Shown piece by piece: positions 43,751 to 53,201 of a stretch of 64,000 nt of DNA (positions within the stretch are counted from its first letter, which is position 1; every line of letters begins with the position of its first letter). The notes below the pieces were generated by a model. The model was not told the DNA's origin, searched no databases, and was given only the letters and a program-made list of their open reading frames with translations. The stretch comes from Roseateles sp. YR242. Lineage in GTDB: Bacteria; Pseudomonadota; Gammaproteobacteria; Burkholderiales; Burkholderiaceae_C. The position numbers were made by a program, and so were the translations under genes. The stretch lies in the NCBI RefSeq assembly GCF_900109745.1, contig NZ_FOAV01000007.1:1-64000 (forward strand), in the 5' to 3' direction.

Positions 43751-44239
43751 ATGCGTATTGGCGAACTGAGCCGGTCCACCGGCGTCGATATCGAGACCAT
43801 CCGCTTTTATGAAAAGAGCGGGTTGCTACCACCCCCTGCCCGCAGCGACAACGGCTACCGGGACTACAGCCACGACCATCTGGAGCGTCTGGCCTTCATC
43901 CGTCATTGCCGCGCGTTGGACATGTCGCTCGCCGATGTGTCGCAATTGTTGAGAAGCCTGAACAGCCGGGACCCCGAAGAACTGGTGCAGGTCGATCACC
44001 TGGTGGCCTCGCAACTCGGCAAGGTGAGGGCCCGCCTCAAGAGCATGCAGGCGCTGGAGGCGCAACTGGTGGCCCTGCAGAACCGATGTGATGCGGACCA
44101 CGACACCCATCCCTGCCGCGTGCTGGAGGAACTGGTGGCGGCGGCGCATGGCGAAGCCTGTGCCTGCCATGGCGCAGGGACGGCCGCCGTCGGTGGTGCA
44201 GAGTCCCGCCTCGGCCGTGGTATGAAGCTCGCCACATAG
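43751..44239 (+). CDS. MerR-family metal-responsive regulator (CadR/PbrR/ZntR-like)
   Basis: 162 aa. The HTH (MRIGELSRSTGVDIETIRFY) and the dimerisation helix (about 80-110) are canonical. Metal-binding candidates are Cys 113 and Cys 122 (NRCDADHDTHPC) and a C-terminal CACH at 137-140. The residue 35 before Cys 113, a conserved Cys in ZntR, CadR and PbrR, is Leu 78 here. It is divergent from the ATPase, whose promoter it should switch on when metal is bound. Confidence 0.9.
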   Translation: MRIGELSRSTGVDIETIRFYEKSGLLPPPARSDNGYRDYSHDHLERLAFIRHCRALDMSLADVSQLLRSLNSRDPEELVQVDHLVASQLGKVRARLKSMQALEAQLVALQNRCDADHDTHPCRVLEELVAAAHGEACACHGAGTAAVGGAESRLGRGMKLAT

Positions 44240-44389
44240 AGACACTTCCCTATCCGTGACGTCCTTCGCAGCCTCGCGCTGCGCGCGGTGTGCGAACGGT
44301 CGACGTACAGATCCTGGGTCAGTTGCCGATGTAGAGTCCTGAGCCGCGATGCGTTCGCGGGTCGAGCGCCTCCACCATCGACGCTACTC

Positions 44390-45523
44390 ATGCGTGTCTG
44401 TTCTCTCTCCTCCGTCAGAAATCGTATTGTTCTCGGCCAGCCGCTGCCCTTCAGCGTGCGGGATGCGGAGCGCATGCTGCTGCTGGCGAAGGGGCAGGTG
44501 ATTGCCGACCTCGCGCAACTGGATTCCCTGCTGCAGCGCGGTGCCCTGGTCGAGGTGAGTGAACTGGCCGAGGCCATGAAACCGGCCCGCCACGAAAGCC
44601 CGTCGGAACGCCTGGCCCGGCTGCCGGGTGAATGGGACCGTGGGCTGCAGGATGTCCGCAAGGCGCTGTCGGCACCGGCCGAGCGGCTGGTTGAAGCGCT
44701 GGACAGCGCCACCGACCTGATGCTCTCGCTGATCCACTGTTCGCCGGACATGGCGCTGGCGCACATCGTGCGCCAGCCCGACAACGCGGGCGGGCACTAC
44801 GGCGTGAGCCACTCCATGCATGCGGCCACGGCCTGCCATGCCGCTGCCCGCTACCTGGGCTGGTCGCCGGACGACCAGAAACGTGCCTTCCAGGCCGCCA
44901 TCACCATGAATCTGGGCATGCTGGACCTGCAGGCCCGCCTGTCCAGCCAGGTGTCTCCGTTGACACCCATGCAACGCGAAGCGATTCACGAGCATCCCAT
45001 CCGTAGCGTGGAAATGCTGGAATCCGCCGGCGTGACTGACCCGGACTGGCTGGATGCGGTGCTGCATCACCACGAGGTGCCCGATGGATCGGGCTACCCG
45101 CATGGCCTGACCGATGTGGGTGAACTGGCCGAGATGCTGCGTTATGCCGACATCTACACCGCCCGCCTGAGCGCCCGAGCTAACCGCCCGGCGATGAGTG
45201 CACAGCAGGCCGGCCGCGAGCTGCACCAGATGGCGGCGCAGAGCCCGCTGGCCGCAGCGCTGATCAAGGCTTTTGGCATCTTCCCGCCCGGCAGCCTGGT
45301 GCGCCTGGCCAGCGGCGAGGTGGCCCTGGTGATCCGCAATGGCGACAAGGCGCACCGCCCGGTGGTGTCCGCCCTGACCAATGCCGCGGGTGAGCCCCGC
45401 CACCTCCCGGTGACGCGCGACAGCAGCCGCGACGAACACGCCGTGGTGGCCTTGCTGCCGGCCAATGCCGCCCCGATCAGGTTGTCGGATGAGCGCGTGG
45501 CTTCGCTGATCACCGGCGTTTGA
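44390..45523 (+). CDS. HD-GYP-like domain protein with incomplete metal site
   Basis: 377 aa. After an N-terminal region resembling the DUF3391-type lead of HD-GYP proteins (VLGQPLPFSVRDAERMLLLA) comes a helical HD-GYP domain with VSHSMHAATACHAAARYLG and HHHEVPDGSGYPHGL (226-240). The GYP part and HHE are intact, but the canonical HD-x-GK is ITMNLGMLD, so the HD pair is Met-Asn. Canonical relatives hydrolyse cyclic di-GMP; this one may only bind it or a partner. I start at ATG 44390. Confidence 0.75.
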   Translation: MRVCSLSSVRNRIVLGQPLPFSVRDAERMLLLAKGQVIADLAQLDSLLQRGALVEVSELAEAMKPARHESPSERLARLPGEWDRGLQDVRKALSAPAERLVEALDSATDLMLSLIHCSPDMALAHIVRQPDNAGGHYGVSHSMHAATACHAAARYLGWSPDDQKRAFQAAITMNLGMLDLQARLSSQVSPLTPMQREAIHEHPIRSVEMLESAGVTDPDWLDAVLHHHEVPDGSGYPHGLTDVGELAEMLRYADIYTARLSARANRPAMSAQQAGRELHQMAAQSPLAAALIKAFGIFPPGSLVRLASGEVALVIRNGDKAHRPVVSALTNAAGEPRHLPVTRDSSRDEHAVVALLPANAAPIRLSDERVASLITGV

Positions 45524-45542
45524 ACAACATCGGAGCCTGTCC

Positions 45543-45562
45543 AAGCGCTTTCTAGGGCGCTT
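45543..45562 (+). terminator. Weak hairpin after the HD-GYP-like gene
   Basis: AAGCGC / GCGCTT, 6-bp arms and an 8-nt loop, followed by TCG, 20 bases beyond the stop codon. It may be a terminator. Confidence 0.35.
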
Positions 45563-45646
45563 TCGTGCGCAGACACCCGTTCTGGTCAAAGGCCGATTTA
45601 ATAAAACGACCAATACTTTCACTCCTCGAACCGGAGGGCGTGTGAG

Positions 45647-46411
45647 GTGGAACGCGACATTGAATTGCAAGTGGATGGCTGGCGCGCGCTGGTGGCGCCC
45701 GACTTGGGCGGCCGGTTGCGGGCACTGACTTCGCTGGAGTCTGGCCGCCGATTTAACTGGATCAAGCAGACCGAACGGCATGCCGATGTGGTGGTGGGCG
45801 GTGCGGGCCTGTGGCTGGCTGATCCGCGCGTTCCGGCACAACAGGTCTCGGATCTCCAGTCACCGGCAGGCACGCCGGCCACCCGGGATCCCCAGCTGGC
45901 GGCGCTGGACGGGGCATGGCAGCTGACGGAGCTGTCGCCGCGCTGTGTGACGCTGATCCATGGGTACCGCGACCCGGCGGGCGCAGGTGGCGGCTATCAG
46001 GCCCACCAGGTGTTTCGTCTCGGACGGGGGCGGTTGGAAATGGCCGTTGCCCTGCGCAACCTGGGGCGTCAGCCGCTGGCGCTGCGTCTGGGGCTGCGCC
46101 TGCAGGTGCCGGACGCCTTCAGCAGCCATGTGACGCTGGACCCGTCGATGGCGGGCTTTCCCCGCCCGGCGCGCGGCGCTGGTGTTGCGCTGGACCGTTG
46201 GCCCGGTCAGGCCACCCTGTCCATGGCGGACGGGCGCCAGATCAAGCTTCGTCTGGCCGGTTCGCTGCCGGCCCTTACGCTGCAGCGCCACCCGGAGCGC
46301 CCGTGGATGACGCTCACGGCCTTGACCGAGGCCGGGCCGGGTTGGTCGCTCGCCCCCGGTGAGGAATGGGCGGTGTCCATGGTGTTGGACCTGCTGGCAC
46401 CGGACGACTGA
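45647..46411 (+). CDS. Aldose-1-epimerase-like (galactose mutarotase fold) protein
   Basis: 254 aa from a GTG start with an upstream GGAGGG. The beginning WRALVAPDLGGRLRALTSL matches the N-terminal strand pair of the mutarotase-like superfamily, and ITLIHGYRDPAG-type plus GRLEMAVALRNLGRQPLALR strands follow. The catalytic His and Glu of true aldose epimerases could not be placed with confidence, so it may be a non-catalytic or different sugar-binding member. It is cytoplasmic and not in an operon with sugar genes. Confidence 0.6.
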   Translation: MERDIELQVDGWRALVAPDLGGRLRALTSLESGRRFNWIKQTERHADVVVGGAGLWLADPRVPAQQVSDLQSPAGTPATRDPQLAALDGAWQLTELSPRCVTLIHGYRDPAGAGGGYQAHQVFRLGRGRLEMAVALRNLGRQPLALRLGLRLQVPDAFSSHVTLDPSMAGFPRPARGAGVALDRWPGQATLSMADGRQIKLRLAGSLPALTLQRHPERPWMTLTALTEAGPGWSLAPGEEWAVSMVLDLLAPDD

Positions 46412-46455
46412 TCGCGGCGGGGCGCGCCGACGCAGGCGTGCCGCCGGTCGCGCCT

Positions 46456-47241
46456 TCAGATGTCCAGCTCGTAGTCGATCGTCAGCGGCGCATGGTCGCT
46501 GAAGCGCTGGTCCAGGTAGATGGCTTCGCGCTTGGCCAGGTGGGCCAGGCCGGGCGTGGCCAGGTGGTAATCCAGGCGCCAGCCCACGTTCTTGGCCCAG
46601 GCCTGGCCGCGATTGCTCCACCAGGTGTATTGGTCGGGCTTGTCGTTGAGCAGCCTGAACACATCCACCAGGCCGGTCTCCACCTCCAGCAACCGGGTCA
46701 TCCAATTGCGTTCCTCGGGCAGGAAACCGCTGTTCTTCTGGTTGCTCTTCCAGTTGCGCAGGTCGATTTCCTTGTGGGCGATGTTCACATCCGCCACCAG
46801 GATGAACTCGCGCTCCGCGCGCAGGGCCATGAGGTAGGGATACATCGCCTCCAGGAAGCGGAACTTGGCCAGTTGGCGCTCCTCGCCACTGGAGCCGCTG
46901 GGGAAGTAGCAGCTGATCAGGCTCAGTTTGCGCCCGGGCTTGTCAAACCGCTTTTCGATCCAGCGGCCTTCGTGGTCGAACTCGGCGCTGCCGAAGCCGA
47001 CGATCACGTCGCTGGGGGCCTCCCGCGTGTAGAGACCCACGCCGGAATAGCCCTTCTTCTGCGCGTAGTGGAAATGGCCGGAGAGCTTGTCGTAGCCCGC
47101 GAACTGCGATTCCACGATGTCCGCCTGGGCCTTGAGTTCCTGCACGCCCACCACGTCCGCCTGCTGCGGGGGGAGCCAGTCGAAGACGCCCTTGGCGGCG
47201 GCGGAGCGAATGCCGTTGAGATTGAGGGTGATAAAGCGCAT
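46456..47241 (-). CDS. xthA: Exodeoxyribonuclease III (AP endonuclease)
   Basis: 261 aa. It repairs abasic sites and removes 3' blocks from DNA. Motifs are ITLNLNGIRSA at the start, metal ligand Glu 35 in GVQELKAQ, YSGVGLYTRE, the DVNIAHKEIDLRNW block, and the C-terminal SDHAPLTID. Full family length. The start at MRFITLN (47241) is fixed by the family. It is divergent from the TonB-dependent receptor gene. Confidence 0.95.
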   Translation of the reverse strand: MRFITLNLNGIRSAAAKGVFDWLPPQQADVVGVQELKAQADIVESQFAGYDKLSGHFHYAQKKGYSGVGLYTREAPSDVIVGFGSAEFDHEGRWIEKRFDKPGRKLSLISCYFPSGSSGEERQLAKFRFLEAMYPYLMALRAEREFILVADVNIAHKEIDLRNWKSNQKNSGFLPEERNWMTRLLEVETGLVDVFRLLNDKPDQYTWWSNRGQAWAKNVGWRLDYHLATPGLAHLAKREAIYLDQRFSDHAPLTIDYELDI

Positions 47242-47643
47242 GGGCGGAAGGGAGTGGTGATCGAAAAGGCGGCGGCAGTATCGCAAACCCGCAGACACGT
47301 GGCTGTCAGCAGTGCTCGCTGTGCACCCGAGTCGCGGCCGGTGGCGCGCTGATGCCGTCCGCTCGCTCGCACAACCGGGCCGCATGGCGTACGGGATCGT
47401 CCGGTGCGTCGCCCCATCCGGGTACGCCAGGTGCGCCGACCTGGGGAATGTGTCGTTCCCGGCGACCCAAGTGCAGTGTTTCGGCAACAGTCCATGCACC
47501 GCCGTGGTGCTTGTGGTGTCGGTTTGATGACGGACTTGTTAGATTCGCCGCATTCCAGTTGGTGATCGCCCCTTTGTGTGCAGTCTGCCAACCAAGTTTT
47601 ATTGATTTTTGCCCTTTTCTTCTGTTTCCCCCGGAGTTCACCG
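47242..47643. other. Divergent intergenic region between xthA and the receptor gene
   Basis: About 400 bases carrying both promoters. No Fur-box, riboswitch or well-spaced sigma-70 pair could be identified with confidence. A CCCCGGAG ribosome binding site precedes the receptor start. Confidence 0.4.
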
Positions 47644-49893
47644 ATGAGTCGAATCGCCACCCAGCGCATCCTGGCACGCCCCGTCCTGCGCGAGGCCGCT
47701 GCTGCTGTGTCGCTGGCCGTCCTGGCCTGGCCTGCCTTTGCCCAGGAGGCAGCCCCCAAGGCTGAGAAGAGCCAGCTCGAAACGGTCACCATCACGGCCG
47801 AGCGCCGCGTGGAAAACATCAAGGACGTGCCCAATGCGGTGAGCACCATCTCTGGCGAAAAGCTGGACGTGCTGAACTCCAGCGGTCAGGACATCCGTTT
47901 CCTGTCCGGCCGCGTGCCCAGCCTGAACATCGAGTCCTCGTTTGGCCGTGCCTTCCCGCGCTTCTACATCCGCGGTTACGGCAACACCGATTTCCGCCTG
48001 AACGCTTCGCAACCGGTCTCGCTGATCTATGACGACGTGGTGCAGGAGAACCCGATCCTGAAGGGCTTCCCCGCCTTCGACCTGCGCGCCGTGGAAGTGG
48101 CCGCTGGCCCCCAGGGCTCGCTGTACGGCCGCAACACGCCCGCGGGCGTGGTGAAGTTCGAGTCGGTCAAGCCTTCGCAGAAGCTGGAAGGCTACGTCAA
48201 TGTCTCCTACGGCCGCTTTGGCACCATCAATGCTGAAGGCGCCGCCAACCTGCCGCTGACCGGCGACTGGGCCGCCCGCATCTCGGCCCAGGTGCAGCAC
48301 CGTGGTGACTGGGTGGACAACACCAGCGCCGGCCCGACCGGCAAGACGGAAGGTTACGACGACCGCGCCGTGCGGGCCCAGGTGCTGTTCCAGCCGCACC
48401 GCCAGTTCTCGGCCCTGTTCAACGTGCACAACCGTGAACTGGAAGGCAGCCCGCGCCTGTTCCGTGGCGACATCATCAAGAAGGGCACCAACGACCTGGT
48501 GGACGGCTTCGACCCGGAGAAGATGTCGATCAATGGCCGCAATGAGCAGAAGCTGCATGCGACCGGCGCCAATGCCCGTCTGCAATGGTCGTTCAACGAC
48601 GTGGTGCTGCACTCGATCACCGCGATCGAGACGGTGCAGCCCTTCTCGCGTGGCGATGTGGACGGCAGCACCAACGCCAACCTCACCATCCCCTACCAGA
48701 GCGAAACGTCCGATGCCCTGCACGGTCATCGCCAGGTCTCGCAGGAGTTCCGCGCGGAATACAACCCGGCCGGCCCGCTGCGCTACCAGGCCGGTCTGTT
48801 CTTCTTTGACGAGAAGTACGAGATCGAAAGCGTCAACTACGACACCGCTGATAACGGTGCCTATTTGAACTCCGCCCGCAGCCACCAGAAGAACCGTGCC
48901 TACGCCGTCTTCGGTTCGGTCAACTACGACATGACGCAGGACTTCAAGCTGCGCGGCGGCCTGCGTCTGACGCGGGACAGCAAGGCCCTGTACACCGAGT
49001 CCGCTGACCAGGCGCTCGACACCACCTACGGACTGGCGGGCAACACCAAGGACACCAAGTGGACCTGGGACCTGGCGGGCACCTACGCCCTGACCAAGGA
49101 CACCAACGTCTATGCCCGCGTGGCCACCGGCTTCCGTGCCTCCGCCATGCTGCCGGCTTCGGCGTTTGCGCCGATGAGCCGTACCAACCCGGAAGACACG
49201 ACCTCGGTCGAAGCGGGTGTGAAGAGCGACCTGTGGGACCGCCGTGCCCGCGTGTCCGCCACCGTCTTCCGTTATGAGACGAAGAACCTGCAGCTGACCG
49301 AGGTGGGCGGCGCCGCTGGCAACAGCAACTCGGTGAAGACGGCTCGCAAGGTGATTGGCGAGGGCGTGGAGTTCAACCTCGAACTGCTGCCGGTCGACAA
49401 CCTGTTCCTGACCATGGGCGGCAGCTACAACAAGGCCACCATTCGGGACAAGAGCCTCGCCGTGAGCGGTTGCGGCACGGAAGCCGACTTCGTGACCCCG
49501 CTGTGCACGGTGCTGAACCCGGCCAGCGCCAGTGGCGGTTACCTGATCGACGGCAACCAGCTGCCGCAGGCGCCCAAGGTGGTCTACAACCTGACCGCCC
49601 GTTATTCGATCCCGACGGCGGGCGGCAACGAGTTCTACATCTACACCGACTGGGCCTACCGTTCGAAGGTCAACTTCTTCCTGTATGAGTCGAAGGAGTT
49701 CACCGGCAAGGCCCTGACCGAAGGCGGTCTGCGCGGTGGCTACATCTGGGCCAACGGCAAGTATGAAGCGGCTCTGTTTGTGCGCAACATCACCAACCAG
49801 ATCCGTGTGACCGGCGCCATTGACTTCAACAACCGCACAGGCTTCATCAACGATCCGCGTACGTACGGGGTGCAGTTCAAAGCAATTTTCTGA
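47644..49893 (+). CDS. TonB-dependent receptor (siderophore/carbohydrate-type, ligand unknown)
   Basis: 749 aa. Signal peptide cut after AWPAFA; TonB-box region ETVTITAERR; plug with KDVPNAVSTISGEKLD, RFYIRGYGNTDF and VEVAAGPQGSLYGRNTPAG; barrel ending in GVQFKAIF. It takes up a ligand across the outer membrane with TonB energy. The plug sequence is of the FecA/IroN-like superfamily without a signalling extension. No neighbouring transporter reveals the ligand. It is a single gene. Confidence 0.9.
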   Translation: MSRIATQRILARPVLREAAAAVSLAVLAWPAFAQEAAPKAEKSQLETVTITAERRVENIKDVPNAVSTISGEKLDVLNSSGQDIRFLSGRVPSLNIESSFGRAFPRFYIRGYGNTDFRLNASQPVSLIYDDVVQENPILKGFPAFDLRAVEVAAGPQGSLYGRNTPAGVVKFESVKPSQKLEGYVNVSYGRFGTINAEGAANLPLTGDWAARISAQVQHRGDWVDNTSAGPTGKTEGYDDRAVRAQVLFQPHRQFSALFNVHNRELEGSPRLFRGDIIKKGTNDLVDGFDPEKMSINGRNEQKLHATGANARLQWSFNDVVLHSITAIETVQPFSRGDVDGSTNANLTIPYQSETSDALHGHRQVSQEFRAEYNPAGPLRYQAGLFFFDEKYEIESVNYDTADNGAYLNSARSHQKNRAYAVFGSVNYDMTQDFKLRGGLRLTRDSKALYTESADQALDTTYGLAGNTKDTKWTWDLAGTYALTKDTNVYARVATGFRASAMLPASAFAPMSRTNPEDTTSVEAGVKSDLWDRRARVSATVFRYETKNLQLTEVGGAAGNSNSVKTARKVIGEGVEFNLELLPVDNLFLTMGGSYNKATIRDKSLAVSGCGTEADFVTPLCTVLNPASASGGYLIDGNQLPQAPKVVYNLTARYSIPTAGGNEFYIYTDWAYRSKVNFFLYESKEFTGKALTEGGLRGGYIWANGKYEAALFVRNITNQIRVTGAIDFNNRTGFINDPRTYGVQFKAIF

Positions 49894-49947
49894 TGCCCCC
49901 GGCTGTTCGGGCCTAGGGCCCGTCCATCCGCCCCCCGAGGGGGCTAA

Positions 49948-50038
49948 GGGCCGCCTTGGGACGGCCCGGCGGCGGCCCTCTGCGCCTACCAGAGCCCCGC
50001 TTGAACGGCGCTGCGCGCGTTCGGCGCGACTGGATGCA
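49948..50038 (+). repeat. 91-bp dispersed (REP-like) repeat, copy A
   Basis: Starts GGGCCGCCTTGGG, contains GCCCCGCTTGAACGGCGCT and ends near GCGCGACTGGATGC. About 80% identical to 62986-63076 in the same orientation. It has internal short dyads (GGCCGCC...GGCGGCC). Both copies sit in intergenic gaps, as REP/BIME-type elements do. Confidence 0.65.
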
Positions 50039-50150
50039 GAGAGGAGTCCCCGCAGGAAGCTCTGGACAAATTGCCGGCCACCTTGGGGCGGCCCCGCGGT
50101 GGCTCGCTACGCTCATCGGCCCTCGGTCTCATCAGACACTGCTTGCTACA

Positions 50151-50182
50151 AGCCCGCCCCCCGCCCGGGGGCGGGCTTTTTT
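50151..50182 (+). terminator. Rho-independent terminator upstream of pyrE
   Basis: AGCCCGCCCCC / GGGGGCGGGCT followed by TTTTT. It probably ends the receptor transcript 260 bases upstream, insulating pyrE. Confidence 0.8.
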
Positions 50183-50232
50183 GTGGCGGTGCCACCTACA
50201 ATCCTGGGCCAGCCTGACTCCCTGATTCCGCC

Positions 50233-50928
50233 ATGTCCGCCACCTCCGGTTCTTCTTCGGCCCCTGCGCTCGACGCCATCGCCCAGGACTTCGTTGCCTT
50301 TGCCGTGGATGTCGGCGTGTTGCGCTTCGGTGAATTCAAGACCAAGGCGGGCCGGCTGAGCCCCTACTTCTTCAATGCAGGCCTGTTCGATGACGGCCAG
50401 AAGCTGGGACGGCTGGCACAGTTCTACGCCCAACGCCTGATCGCCTCTGGCCTGGCATTCGACATGATCTTCGGCCCGGCCTACAAGGGCATCGCCCTCG
50501 CAGCCGCCGTGTCCATGGAGCTGGCCCGCCTGGGCCACAACAAACCCTTCGCCTACAACCGCAAGGAAGCCAAGGACCATGGCGAAGGCGGCACACTCGT
50601 CGGCGCCAAGGTGCAGGGCCGCGTCCTCATCATCGACGACGTGATCTCCGCCGGTACCTCGGTGCGTGAATCCATCGCCATGATCCAGGCCGCCGGCGCC
50701 ACACCCTGTGGCGTGTCCATCGCCCTGGACCGACAGGAAAAGGCGGCAGAGAACGGGCAGGATCTGCCCTGGTCGGCAGTACAGTATGTGCGAGAGCAAT
50801 TGCAACTGCCGGTGATCGCCATTGCGGGCCTTGCTGACTTGCTTCAGTATCTCGGATCGACCAGCAGCGCCGCCGTATCAGCCCACGCCGCTGCCGTTCA
50901 CGCTTACAGAGATCGCTACGGAGTCTGA
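50233..50928 (+). CDS. pyrE: Orotate phosphoribosyltransferase
   Basis: 231 aa. It converts orotate and PRPP to orotidine 5'-phosphate in pyrimidine synthesis. The PRPP-binding loop VLIIDDVISAGTSVRES is near 135-150; the KTKAGRLSPYFFNAG lead and NRKEAKDHGEGG flexible loop with catalytic Lys are present. An Ala/Ser-rich start precedes the usual N-terminus. The stop overlaps the next gene's start (TGATG). Confidence 0.95.
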   Translation: MSATSGSSSAPALDAIAQDFVAFAVDVGVLRFGEFKTKAGRLSPYFFNAGLFDDGQKLGRLAQFYAQRLIASGLAFDMIFGPAYKGIALAAAVSMELARLGHNKPFAYNRKEAKDHGEGGTLVGAKVQGRVLIIDDVISAGTSVRESIAMIQAAGATPCGVSIALDRQEKAAENGQDLPWSAVQYVREQLQLPVIAIAGLADLLQYLGSTSSAAVSAHAAAVHAYRDRYGV

Positions 50929-51689
50929 TGCGTCCCGCCCTGTGTCCCCCGGTATCCCGCCGCCTTTCATTGACCGATAGCCCGAAGACCGGTGACCTCG
51001 CCCCTGTCGGTGGTGCCGTGTCGCTCCTTCTGGTGAGCCTCCTGCTGTCGTCGTCCGCCTGGGCGCAAACCAAGACGTCGCCGGGCGGCATCTATACCTG
51101 TGTCACATCGGATGGCCGCAAGCTCACGTCCGACCGTCCCATTCCCGAGTGCGCCGCCCGCGAGCAGCGCCTGCTGAACTCCGACGGCTCGGTGCGGCGT
51201 ATGGTGCCGCCCAGCCTCTCGCCTGAAGAACAGTCGGTTGCCGATGCACGCAAACGTCAGCTGGAAACCGAACGGGCCGCACAGATGGACGCGGTGCGCC
51301 GTGACCGCAACCTGTTGCAGCGCTACAAGGACGAACCGTCTCACCAGCGTGCCCGTGAGGCCGCGCTGGATGACATCCGCAAGGCCATGCAGCTGTCCGA
51401 GCAACGGATCAAGGATCTGGCTGCCGAGCGCAAGCCGCTGGTGGAAGAGACCGAGTTCTACAAGGGCAAACGCCTGCCCATGAAGCTGCAACACCAACTG
51501 GACAACAACGACGCCGCAGCCGATGCGCAACGCCAGTCCATCGAGAATCAGCGTGCGGAACTGGTCCGGCTGAACCGGATCTTCGACGACGAGCTCAGCC
51601 GCCTGAAACGCATGTGGGCCGGTGCTGCGCCCGGCCTGACCGACAAGCCGCCACTGACGGCGCCCGCATCCGCACCCGCCAGCCGCTGA
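50928..51689 (+). CDS. DUF4124 domain protein, secreted
   Basis: 253 aa. After an N-terminal stretch comes a signal helix GGAVSLLLVSLLLSSSAWAQ cut after AWA. The DUF4124-type start of the mature protein is GGIYTCVTSDGRKLTSDRPI, then CAAREQRLLNSDGSVRRMVP. Residues 90-230 are a charged coiled-coil. It is coupled to pyrE by the stop-start overlap, an arrangement also common in related genomes from memory. Function unknown; envelope location inferred. Confidence 0.75.
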   Translation: MRPALCPPVSRRLSLTDSPKTGDLAPVGGAVSLLLVSLLLSSSAWAQTKTSPGGIYTCVTSDGRKLTSDRPIPECAAREQRLLNSDGSVRRMVPPSLSPEEQSVADARKRQLETERAAQMDAVRRDRNLLQRYKDEPSHQRAREAALDDIRKAMQLSEQRIKDLAAERKPLVEETEFYKGKRLPMKLQHQLDNNDAAADAQRQSIENQRAELVRLNRIFDDELSRLKRMWAGAAPGLTDKPPLTAPASAPASR

Positions 51690-51698
51690 ATTCCGGAA

Positions 51699-51726
51699 GT
51701 TTGAGCGTGCCGGAGCACGCTCAAAC
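51699..51726. terminator. Perfect hairpin between convergent genes
   Basis: GTTTGAGCGTGC / GCACGCTCAAAC, 12-bp perfect arms with loop CGGA, between the DUF4124 gene and the end of gatB. It reads the same on both strands and may stop both transcripts, though T runs are short. Confidence 0.65.
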
Positions 51727-51737
51727 CGGGGCTGCCA

Positions 51738-53201
51738 TTAGCCTGCCAGCTTCTTCTTCAGCAGCTCGTTCACGGCGGCCGGATTGGCCTTGCCCTTGGT
51801 GGCCTTCATCGCCTGGCCGACCAGTGCGTTGAAAGCCTTCTCCTTGCCGGCGCGGAATTCCTCCACCGACTTGGCATTGGCTGCCAGCACCTCGTCCAGG
51901 ATGCGCTCCAGTTCACCGGTGTCGTTGGACTGCTTCAGGTCCTTGGCGTCGATGATGGCATCGACGTCCGAACCTTCGCCGGTCCACAAGGCTTCGAAGA
52001 CCTGCTTGGCCGAGTTGTTGGAGATGGTGCCGTCCTGGATGCGCTTGATCAGGGCCGCCAAAAGCGCTGGCGTGATCGGTGCGGAATCGATCCCGCGCTC
52101 TTCCGCATTCAGCCGGCGTGACACCTCACCCATCACCCAGTTCGCCACGAGCTTCGGCGCACCACTGCCGTCACGGGCAGCTTCATAGAAGCGGGCCGTG
52201 GCCAGGCTTTGCGTCATCATCAACGCGTCATACGGGGGCAGGCCGTCGGTGTCCTGGAAGCGGCTGGCCATGACGGCGGGCAACTCCGGCATCTCCGCAC
52301 GCACCCGGTCCACCCATTCGAGACCAATCATCAGCGGCGGCAGGTCAGGGTCGGGGAAGTAGCGGTAATCGGCCGCGTCTTCCTTGGTGCGCATGGCACG
52401 GGTCTCCCCGGTGTCCGGGTTGTAGAGCACGGTGGCCTGCTGGATGGTCAGACCGTCCTCGATGCGGTCGATCTGCCAGTTCACCTCATAGTGCACGGCG
52501 TCCACCACATGGCGGAAGCTGTTGAGGTTCTTGATCTCGCGACGCGTGCCAAACGGCTCGCCAGGCTTGCGCACCGACACGTTCACATCACAGCGGAAGG
52601 AGCCTTCCTGCATGTTGCCGTCACAGATGCCCAGCCACATCACCAGGGCGTGCAGCGTCCGGGCGTATTCGGCGGCTTCCGCGCCGGAGCGGATCTCTGG
52701 CTCGGAAACGATCTCCAGCAGTGGTGTACCGGCTCGGTTCAGATCGATGCCCGACTGGCCGTGATAGGCCTCGTGCAGGCTCTTGCCGGCGTCCTCTTCC
52801 AGGTGGGCGCGGGTGAGCTTGATGACCTTCTTCTCACCGTCCAGCATGAAGGCGATCTCGCCGCCCTGCACGACCGGAATCTCGTACTGGCTGATCTGGT
52901 AGCCCTTGGGCAGGTCCGGATAGAAGTAGTTCTTGCGCGCAAAGATCGACAGCGGCGCCACCTTGGCGCCAACAGCCAGGCCGAAGCGGATGGCCCGTTC
53001 GACCGCGCCACGGTTCAGCACCGGCAAGGTGCCCGGCAGTGCCAGGTCCACCGCGCTGGCCTGGGTGTTGGGCGCCGCGCCGAAAGCGGTGGAGGAACCG
53101 CTGAAGATCTTGGAGGCGGTGGAGAGCTGCACGTGGTTCTCCAGGCCGATCACGACCTCGTAGCCACGCACCAGTTTGCTGTTCTTGTTCATGATGTTCA
53201 C
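51738..53201 (-). CDS. gatB: Asp-tRNA(Asn)/Glu-tRNA(Gln) amidotransferase subunit B
   Basis: 487 aa (484 from the internal ATG). It binds the misacylated tRNA and activates the carboxyl group. Family blocks: [13 protein letters not shown] at the start, [18 protein letters not shown], the Mg-site [20 protein letters not shown], and a C-terminal YqeY/tail domain ([20 protein letters not shown]). Its start overlaps the end of gatA. Confidence 0.95.
   Translation of the reverse strand: MNIMNKNSKLVRGYEVVIGLENHVQLSTASKIFSGSSTAFGAAPNTQASAVDLALPGTLPVLNRGAVERAIRFGLAVGAKVAPLSIFARKNYFYPDLPKGYQISQYEIPVVQGGEIAFMLDGEKKVIKLTRAHLEEDAGKSLHEAYHGQSGIDLNRAGTPLLEIVSEPEIRSGAEAAEYARTLHALVMWLGICDGNMQEGSFRCDVNVSVRKPGEPFGTRREIKNLNSFRHVVDAVHYEVNWQIDRIEDGLTIQQATVLYNPDTGETRAMRTKEDAADYRYFPDPDLPPLMIGLEWVDRVRAEMPELPAVMASRFQDTDGLPPYDALMMTQSLATARFYEAARDGSGAPKLVANWVMGEVSRRLNAEERGIDSAPITPALLAALIKRIQDGTISNNSAKQVFEALWTGEGSDVDAIIDAKDLKQSNDTGELERILDEVLAANAKSVEEFRAGKEKAFNALVGQAMKATKGKANPAAVNELLKKKLAG

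Larger units (their letters stand above)
49894..50232. other. Repeat-bearing intergenic region before pyrE
   Basis: Contains the 91-bp dispersed repeat copy A (49948-50038), a partial third copy (about 50073-50125) and a strong terminator (50151-50182). Confidence 0.6.
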
